Below, piece by piece: positions 50,751 to 57,345 of a DNA stretch of 57,345 nucleotides (positions within the stretch are counted from its first letter, which is position 1; every line of letters starts with the position of its first letter). A program made the translations under genes and the position numbers. This stretch comes from Pseudomonadota bacterium. Lineage in GTDB: Bacteria; Desulfobacterota; Syntrophorhabdia; Syntrophorhabdales; Syntrophorhabdaceae. The DNA is taken from assembly GCA_026388275.1 (NCBI GenBank), contig JAPLKB010000052.1:1-57345 (forward strand), given 5' to 3'. The notes beneath the pieces were generated by a model. The model saw nothing but the letters and a program-made list of their open reading frames with translations. It was not told the DNA's origin and did no database searches.

Positions 50751-51602
50751 ATGATCAGTAACGAGCATTCACAGAGTTCAACGGTCATCATGTCCGGCAA
50801 GGACTTTTCACGTCTTAAGGATTTTATTTACAACGAGTGCGGTATAAATATCGTTGATTCAAAAAAGACTATGCTGGAGGCTCGGCTTCAGAAGAGACTG
50901 AGGAAACTGAACCTTACATCCTTTTCCAATTATTGTGATTATCTCTTCAGCCCGGAAGGCATACAGGAAGAAATGACGGACATGATAGACCAGATTACCA
51001 CGAACAAGACAGATTTTTTCCGGGAGCCTGCCCATTTTGAATATCTCAGCCGCAGTGTCCTCCCGCATCTTGCCGGTACCAGAAGAAATATTTTTGTATG
51101 GAGTGCAGGCTGTTCAAGCGGTGAGGAGCCTTACACGCTGGCTATGGTGTTAAGTGATTTCGCAAATATTAACAGGGGTTTTAACTTCCTTATCCTTGCG
51201 ACGGACATTTCTACGAGAGTTCTTGATAAGGCGAAGTATGCCGTTTACGATGAGGAACGAATAAACCCTGTTCCTTATGACATGAGAAAAAAGTACCTAC
51301 TGAAAAGTAAGGATATGACAAAAAAAATATACCGTATTGTGCCGGCACTGCGTGAGCAGGTCAGGTTCAGACGATTAAACTTTATGGACAGAGACTTTGG
51401 CTTTCGTGAACCAATGGATGTGATCTTCTGCCGGAATGTTATCATATACTTTGATAAACCGACGCAGGAGAAACTTTTAAATAAATTTTGCCAGTATTTA
51501 TCTCCTGATGGCTATCTCTTTATGGGACATTCTGAAACACTTTTCGGTATGGATGTACCCTTGACTCAGGTAGCGCCAACAATATACAGGAGAATTGCTT
51601 GA
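50751..51602 (+). CDS. cheR: Chemotaxis protein methyltransferase CheR
   Basis: A 283-aa SAM-dependent enzyme that methylates glutamates of chemoreceptors. The N-terminal helical domain (FSRLKDFIYNECGINI) is followed by the methyltransferase core: NKTDFFREPAHFEYL, WSAGCSSGEEPYTLAM (SAM site), ATDISTRVLDKAKYAVY, and DVIFCRNVIIYFDKP. ATG 50751 follows gagg by 9 bp; GTG 50736 is an alternative. No C-terminal TPR or pentapeptide-binding extension is seen. It overlaps cheD. Confidence 0.94.
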   Translation: MISNEHSQSSTVIMSGKDFSRLKDFIYNECGINIVDSKKTMLEARLQKRLRKLNLTSFSNYCDYLFSPEGIQEEMTDMIDQITTNKTDFFREPAHFEYLSRSVLPHLAGTRRNIFVWSAGCSSGEEPYTLAMVLSDFANINRGFNFLILATDISTRVLDKAKYAVYDEERINPVPYDMRKKYLLKSKDMTKKIYRIVPALREQVRFRRLNFMDRDFGFREPMDVIFCRNVIIYFDKPTQEKLLNKFCQYLSPDGYLFMGHSETLFGMDVPLTQVAPTIYRRIA

Positions 51603-52078
51603 GAGTCTTCCTGAAGCCTGGAGAACTATATATCTCAGACATTCCAACCGTGGTTTCCACAATCCTCGGTTCATGTATTGCTGTGACGATATTTAACAAA
51701 AGGCTAAAGACAGGCGGTATCTGCCATGCAATGCTGCCAAAAAGTCCTTATTCAAAAGGACACGGCGTATTTCGCTATGTTGACAGTGCTATTTCTTATA
51801 TGCTCAACAAATTTGAAACAATGGGCGTCAAGAAAAATGAGATTGAGGTAAAACTCCTGGGTGGTGCGGATGTAATTGACCGTCTGAATGAAGATACGGC
51901 ATCAATAGGACATAAGAATATAGAAGCTGCGTTGGAGATTATCAGAAGTGAGAATCTTAAGCTTGTAGTGTCCGATGTGGGGGGTAAAATGGGTAGAAAG
52001 TTGCACTTCTATACTCACACGGGCAAGGTGTTGCTAAAACGTATAAACTCGGTCCAAAGTTCATTGTCCAAGAAATGA
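51599..52078 (+). CDS. cheD: Chemoreceptor glutamine deamidase CheD
   Basis: A 159-aa CheD. The catalytic Cys is in STILGSCIAVTIFNKRLKTG and the His in GGICHAMLPKSP; VKLLGGADVID and NLKLVVSDVGGKMGRKLHFY are also typical. CheD deamidates receptor glutamines and can stimulate a CheC phosphatase. It starts at TTG 51599, overlapping the cheR stop. No receptor or cheC gene is nearby. Confidence 0.92.
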   Translation: MRVFLKPGELYISDIPTVVSTILGSCIAVTIFNKRLKTGGICHAMLPKSPYSKGHGVFRYVDSAISYMLNKFETMGVKKNEIEVKLLGGADVIDRLNEDTASIGHKNIEAALEIIRSENLKLVVSDVGGKMGRKLHFYTHTGKVLLKRINSVQSSLSKK

Positions 52079-52141
52079 CCGTATACAAACCAAAAAAAGG
52101 TTTGGATTACCCGGAAATGATGAATTAATTGAGAGGTACAT

Positions 52142-53203
52142 ATGAACAGAATCAAAGTCCTTATCATTGATGACTCGGCAGTAGTCCGTCAGGCGATGAC
52201 GGAAATCCTTTCGTCCGATCCATCGATTGAGGTAATAGGTGCTGCCAGAGACCCATATCTTGCTGCAGAGAAAATGAAAGAGGTGGTCCCGGATGTGATC
52301 ACTCTTGATGTAGAGATGCCCCGGATGGACGGTATTACCTTTCTCCAGAAGATCATGTCGCAGCACCCGATTCCGGTTGTAATGTGTTCAAGCCTGACCG
52401 ACAGTGGTTCGGAAACAGCTCTAAAAGCCCTTGAATATGGTGCTGTTGAGATTATCCAGAAACCCAAAATGGGAGTTAAGCAGTTCCTGGAGGAATCGAA
52501 GATACTTATTTGCGATGTTGTAAAAGCCGCTGCAAGGGTCCGTACAAAAAAGAGCATCACGAAACCTATTCATGTAGAGCCTAAACTTACGGCAGATGCG
52601 GTTATCCCGAAAGAGATGAGTAAGGCAATGATCCAGACCACGGAGAAGGTTGTGGTCATAGGGGCGTCTACAGGAGGAACAGAGGCATTGAAGATCTTTC
52701 TGGAAGCTCTCCCCGAAGATGCAGCCGGTATGGTCATTGTACAACACATGCCGGAGAACTTCACCCGTGCCTTTGCAAACCGTCTTAACGGCCTCTGTAG
52801 GGTGTCTGTCAAAGAAGCAGAGGATAACGATACGGTTATAAGAGGACGTGCGCTCATTGCCCCGGGAAACAAGCATACCCTTTTAAAAAGAAGCGGTGCC
52901 CGATATTTCGTAGAAGTAAAGGACGGACCGTTAGTATGTCGTCACAGACCATCTGTAGATGTGCTCTTCCGTTCAGCATCCCGTTATGCAGGAAAGAATG
53001 CAGTAGGGGTGATTATGACCGGTATGGGAGATGATGGAGCAAAAGGTATGCGAGAAATGAAAGATGCAGGAGCATTCAATATTGCCCAGGATGAGTCATC
53101 CTGTGTTGTTTTCGGTATGCCGAAAGAGGCAATTAAACTTGAAGCAGTAGACAAGATAGTACCGCTGGAAGGAATTGTGCAGCTTGTCTTAAATAATACA
53201 TGA
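52142..53203 (+). CDS. cheB: Chemotaxis response regulator/protein-glutamate methylesterase CheB
   Basis: A 353-aa CheB with an N-terminal receiver ([20 protein letters not shown], phospho-Asp in [13 protein letters not shown]) and a C-terminal methylesterase with the catalytic triad: Ser in [13 protein letters not shown], His in [18 protein letters not shown], Asp in [13 protein letters not shown]. It removes receptor methyl groups when phosphorylated by CheA. It follows cheD by 63 bp. cheA and cheW are not in the window. Confidence 0.95.
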   Translation: MNRIKVLIIDDSAVVRQAMTEILSSDPSIEVIGAARDPYLAAEKMKEVVPDVITLDVEMPRMDGITFLQKIMSQHPIPVVMCSSLTDSGSETALKALEYGAVEIIQKPKMGVKQFLEESKILICDVVKAAARVRTKKSITKPIHVEPKLTADAVIPKEMSKAMIQTTEKVVVIGASTGGTEALKIFLEALPEDAAGMVIVQHMPENFTRAFANRLNGLCRVSVKEAEDNDTVIRGRALIAPGNKHTLLKRSGARYFVEVKDGPLVCRHRPSVDVLFRSASRYAGKNAVGVIMTGMGDDGAKGMREMKDAGAFNIAQDESSCVVFGMPKEAIKLEAVDKIVPLEGIVQLVLNNT

Positions 53204-53307
53204 TAGTTTACACAAAAAGTCCGGAATGCAGGGAATGACCTGTTGCCTGTATGCTGCCGGATAAGCCTTGTGTGCTCGATCGTGTTAATTGCTACACTGG
53301 AAAAATT

Positions 53308-54522
53308 ATGAGTGACAAGAAAAACATCCTGATTGTAGAAGACAGCAAGTCACAGGCAGAGATCCTTAATAAAATCCTCTCACAGGAAGGTTATGTTGTA
53401 ACTTCAGCAAAAGATGGACTTGAAGGACTCTATGTCCTCATGAATTTAAGGCCTGATCTTATTATCAGCGATGTCTGGATGCCTAATATGAACGGCTATA
53501 AATTCTGCCGCACATTAAAGGATGATGTTAAACTTCAGGATATTCCCGTCGTATTGCTAACATCACTATCCGATACAGGATATATTGTTCAAGGGCTTGT
53601 TGCAGGAGCCGATTATTATCTCACAAAACCTTACAGCGAAAACCTCCTGCTGTCAACGGTGGATTCAATACTCTCAAACCCTGAAATGTATACAGGGGGC
53701 AAAGGGCAAGAAATATTTGAAATCAAGACAAAAGATAAAATAGTCAAAGCCTCAATAGATCCTCAGCATATATTGAACTTCCTTTTTTCAACATATGAAA
53801 ATCTCCGGTATGAGAACCGGAGTCTTGTTAAAACAAAAGATGAATTAAGAATGCTTAATAACAATCTTGAAGCGAAGATAAAAGAAAAAACATACTCCCT
53901 CGAGATGGAAGTTGAACAGCGAAAATATACCCAGGAAACCCTTCATAGGGCATTGAACGGAACTGTGGCTGCTTTGTCTACAGCCGTAGAAATGAGGGAT
54001 CCATATACGGCAGGTCATCAGTTGAGGGTATCACGGCTCGGATGTGCCATTGCAGCGGAATTGGGTTTGCCTGAAGAACAGATCGAAGGGATGCGGGTTA
54101 TGGGGTTTCTCCATGATATAGGCAAGATCATTGTCCCTGCAGAGATTCTGAGCAAACCGAGCAAGCTTACGGATTATGAGTTTCGTTTCATTAAAGAACA
54201 TTCCCAGGCCGGTTACGACATATTGAAAGGTATAGCGTTCCCGTGGCCTGTTGCGACTGCTGTTGTTCAGCATCATGAAAGACTAAACGGCTCCGGTTAC
54301 CCTTCAGGTCTTGCCGGGGATAAGATCATCCTTGAGGCGAGGATAATAGGTGTCGCAGACGTTATAGAATCAATGGCATCACACAGACCCTACAGACCTG
54401 CTCTTGGTATTGGCAAAGCATTGGATGAAGTTGTGCAAAACAAGGGGATTCTTTATGACCCCGATGTGGTGAACTCATCGCTAAAATTGTTTCAAGAGAA
54501 AAGATTCAGTTTTGAAGAATGA
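53308..54522 (+). CDS. RpfG-like response regulator with HD-GYP output domain
   Basis: A 404-aa protein. Receiver at the N-terminus (NILIVEDSKSQAEILNKIL, phospho-Asp in DLIISDVWMPNMNG, Lys in YLTKPYSENL), a coiled-coil linker (~165-215), and HD-GYP at the C-terminus (AGHQLRVSRLG, FLHDIGKIIVP, HHERLNGSGYPSGL). The GYP triplet is intact. It likely hydrolyses c-di-GMP under control of phosphorylation. ATG 53308 is preferred; an in-frame upstream ATG at 53251 adds a non-conserved 19 residues. It follows cheB and may link the chemosensory input to c-di-GMP. Confidence 0.9.
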   Translation: MSDKKNILIVEDSKSQAEILNKILSQEGYVVTSAKDGLEGLYVLMNLRPDLIISDVWMPNMNGYKFCRTLKDDVKLQDIPVVLLTSLSDTGYIVQGLVAGADYYLTKPYSENLLLSTVDSILSNPEMYTGGKGQEIFEIKTKDKIVKASIDPQHILNFLFSTYENLRYENRSLVKTKDELRMLNNNLEAKIKEKTYSLEMEVEQRKYTQETLHRALNGTVAALSTAVEMRDPYTAGHQLRVSRLGCAIAAELGLPEEQIEGMRVMGFLHDIGKIIVPAEILSKPSKLTDYEFRFIKEHSQAGYDILKGIAFPWPVATAVVQHHERLNGSGYPSGLAGDKIILEARIIGVADVIESMASHRPYRPALGIGKALDEVVQNKGILYDPDVVNSSLKLFQEKRFSFEE

Positions 54523-54574
54523 AAACTGCAATAATTATTACGAGGCAGTATGTTTCAGGGCACAGCATGGATTA

Positions 54575-54600
54575 CCGGGTGCCTGTATACCGGCACCCGG
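54575..54600. terminator. Hairpin between convergent genes (bidirectional terminator candidate)
   Basis: A perfect 9-bp GC-rich stem ccgggtgcc/ggcacccgg with an 8-nt loop sits between the RpfG-like gene (plus) and eno (minus). T runs beside it are weak in both directions (ttttc a little further on the plus side), so termination may be partial or assisted by Rho. Confidence 0.6.
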
Positions 54601-54613
54601 CTTACCGTATTTT

Positions 54614-55924
<1,311 letters not shown>

Positions 55925-56053
55925 CTAAGTGCGTAGACGGTGTCTGAAAAGTCGAACACTTAAAACTCATAGCTTTGTTTCCTGCAATTTTGAGAATAAC
56001 ACAGTACAAAAAGGTCGTCAAATACTTTATATTATACTGCAAGGAGGAATGGT

Positions 56054-56806
56054 ATGCTGAGAAGACTGATAACTGTTGTGTTCTTTTTATTTATTATTTT
56101 GGCGGGTTTTTCAATGTTAACGTTTGCACAGACCGATGTGGATGCAACAAAGGTAATGGAAAAATTTAAACAAGCCTTTCCGGAGATTAAGGCCGAAAGT
56201 ATACGGAAAGCAGATATTGAGGGTATGTATGAGATAAGTACGCCGGGAAAAATATTATATTATTTTCCCGAAAAAAATTATCTGTTTACCGGTTCCATAT
56301 GGAATTCAGAAGGTAAAAATCTGACGAGTGAGAGTAAGAGTGCTATTATAACGGAAAAAGTCAAAAAAATATCTCTTGAAAAAGCTTTAAAATTCGGAAA
56401 GGGTGAACGTATTATCATTGAATTTACCGATCCGGATTGTCCGTATTGCAGGGATGCATCAAAATATCTTTCAAAACAGGAAAATATTGTAAGATATGTG
56501 TTTTTTCTCCCGCTTCCAATGCATAAAAATGCGGAGCAGAAAATAAGGTATATATTTTGCGAGAAGGATAAGGAAAAGGCATACAAAGATGCGATGAACG
56601 GTCAACTTGACAATATGAAATTTACTGTATGTAAAAATGAAAAAGTGGAAGCGCTTATCAATGAGCATAAACATATTGCAGCCACAACGGGCATTAACAG
56701 TACTCCCCAGTTCTGGATAGACGGAAGGCACGTTGAAGGAGCAGACATACCGTTGATTGAAAAGCTTCTTGGCGGCGGTGCTAAAGAGCCGGTGAAAAAT
56801 CAGTAA
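56054..56806 (+). CDS. DsbC/DsbG-like periplasmic thiol-disulfide oxidoreductase
   Basis: A 250-aa exported protein. A signal peptide (residues ~1-25, VVFFLFIILAGFSMLTFAQ) is followed by an N-terminal dimerisation-like region (AFPEIKAESIRKADIEGMYE) and a thioredoxin-fold domain with the CXXC motif C129-P-Y-C132 in FTDPDCPYCRDA, and the cis-Pro loop TGINSTPQFWIDG. It would isomerise or reduce disulfides in exported proteins. aaggagg precedes the ATG. dsbD is not in the window. Confidence 0.88.
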   Translation: MLRRLITVVFFLFIILAGFSMLTFAQTDVDATKVMEKFKQAFPEIKAESIRKADIEGMYEISTPGKILYYFPEKNYLFTGSIWNSEGKNLTSESKSAIITEKVKKISLEKALKFGKGERIIIEFTDPDCPYCRDASKYLSKQENIVRYVFFLPLPMHKNAEQKIRYIFCEKDKEKAYKDAMNGQLDNMKFTVCKNEKVEALINEHKHIAATTGINSTPQFWIDGRHVEGADIPLIEKLLGGGAKEPVKNQ

Positions 56807-56876
56807 GCTGTTTTGTCTTGTCAAAAGTTTTCATAATATTGTTTTGTTTCTTGAGTATTTATTAACTTTTTCTCCT

Positions 56877-57018
56877 GGTCGGTAAGCGGCATGATTGGGA
56901 TATTCATCTTCGGCGCTCTGCTTCGACTTGCGATCCTCCGACGTACATTGAGTACGTCTGCGGCCTGCAAATCTCACAGCCCATCCGAATCTGAAACATC
57001 CCTGCCATGCCGCTGACC
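56877..57018. repeat. Palindromic element with terminal inverted repeats and a GTAC core
   Basis: Ends ggtcggtaagcggcatg and catgccgctgacc pair over most of their length, with agcggcatg/catgccgct perfect. In the middle gacgtac/gtacgtc (56940-56958) form a 7-bp stem with a 5-nt loop. The central core resembles that of the element at 49329-49452. MITE-like or REP-like; no coding capacity. Confidence 0.68.
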
Positions 57019-57024
57019 ACCCAA

Positions 57025-57086
57025 GCCTGATTCACATACACGTTTATGTGAATCAGGCGGAAATGAAGAAATCTTTCTTCATTTCC
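57025..57086. repeat. Two abutting perfect hairpins
   Basis: The first (57025-57058) has a perfect 14-bp stem gcctgattcacata/tatgtgaatcaggc with a 6-nt loop. The second (57059-57086) starts at the next base and has a perfect 12-bp stem ggaaatgaagaa/ttcttcatttcc with a 4-nt loop. There is no T run. They could be part of a structured RNA, a cruciform or a recombination site. Confidence 0.75.
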
Positions 57087-57261
57087 CATACTTCCTGTTG
57101 CCTCCCCCTTATTATGACTTTTAAGGGCATATCTTTACTCAACCTTCTTATCAATTTTTCATTCAGATTTTGACAATACCATATCATCATGATTTGTTTG
57201 ATTTATTTATTTTCATCGGGTAATATTTTGTATATAAAAAAATAAAATAGGGGGATAAAAA

Positions 57262-57345
57262 ATGGCAACAAAGAAAATAATGGAAAGCCCGGAATTTCTG
57301 TACCTGCCTCTGGGAAGCATTATAGTGGAAGAACAGATTCGTTCA
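57262..57345 (+). CDS. Second ParB-family gene, N-terminus only (cut by window end)
   Basis: The 28 visible codons begin MATKKIMESPEFLYLPLGSI and match the start of the gene at 40265 at 21 of 28 residues (74 of 84 bases). It is a close paralogue. It follows aggggggat-type ribosome-binding sequence and a gap with repeats, as the first copy also follows repeats. Confidence 0.8.
   Translation, partial: MATKKIMESPEFLYLPLGSIIVEEQIRS

Larger units (their letters stand above)
56807..57261. other. Intergenic region with repeat element and hairpins before a ParB-type gene
   Basis: A 455-bp gap. From left to right it holds an AT-rich stretch after the DsbC-like gene, a palindromic element (56877-57018), two abutting perfect hairpins (57025-57086), then an AT-rich stretch leading to the ParB start with agggggat upstream. 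A minus-strand open frame at 56904-57089 falls in the repeats and is not supported as a gene. Confidence 0.6.

Noticed and set aside
56904-57089. A minus-strand open frame of 61 codons
   Set aside because: It runs through the palindromic element and hairpins, so the open frame follows from repeat structure.

Overview
The window looks like a chromosomal piece from a Gram-negative bacterium. The outer-membrane secretin, type II secretion/type IV pilus machinery, CheR/CheD/CheB set, HD-GYP proteins and abundant palindromic repeats suggest a deltaproteobacterial (Desulfobacterota-like, perhaps Syntrophorhabdus/Syntrophales-like) lineage; this placement is inference only. The left end is a long, AT-rich ribosomal supercluster. 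The rest is visibly richer in G+C.

Layout. (1) 1-13925: the end of tuf, then the S10, spc and alpha operons fused in one direction, rpsJ to rplQ, with secY, map, infA, rpmJ and rpoA. It ends in tRNA-Gln(CTG) and a hairpin terminator. rplC (L3) is absent from its near-universal place between rpsJ and rplD, and adk is absent between secY and map. infA has its last codons triplicated in a 28-bp tandem repeat. (2) 14110-30303: one co-directional, overlapping gene string. A sensor kinase, receiver, HD-GYP phosphodiesterase and STAS protein run straight into a GspE/PilB ATPase with an MshEN-like N-terminus, GspF, five pseudopilin-like proteins, PilM/N/O/P-like proteins and a secretin. The GspK-like pseudopilin carries about twelve NHL repeats. 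pilN seems to start at CTG.

(3) 30304-41890: an accessory island. Its core is a three-gene operon with its own promoter: a SNF2-type helicase with an N-terminal HEPN-like domain (RX4H motif), a very large sacsin/Hsp90-type GHKL ATPase with a C-terminal four-cysteine module, and a SIR2-like protein. I do not recognise this combination as a named system. It reads as a candidate anti-phage or abortive-infection system with two possible effectors (RNase and NADase). Downstream lie a fic remnant, a truncated Bro-N antirepressor, a PIN toxin-antitoxin pair, a long inverted repeat, an orphan ParB gene and a hicAB pair.

(4) 41907-49153, minus strand: mnmG, a short QueG-related iron-sulfur protein, carA and carB. 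carA carries a repeat-derived linker, and repeats fill the gaps. (5) 49547-54522: a cation diffusion facilitator, then cheR, cheD, cheB and an RpfG-like response regulator with HD-GYP domain. (6) 54575-57345: a convergent hairpin terminator, enolase (minus strand), a DsbC-like thiol oxidoreductase, a palindromic repeat element, two abutting perfect hairpins, and the start of a second copy of the ParB gene seen at 40265.

Functional links. The HD-GYP enzyme next to an ATPase with a c-di-GMP-binding type of N-terminus suggests second-messenger control of pseudopilus assembly. The island groups several classes of defence and toxin-antitoxin genes next to gene fragments and repeats, as expected of a recombination-prone site.
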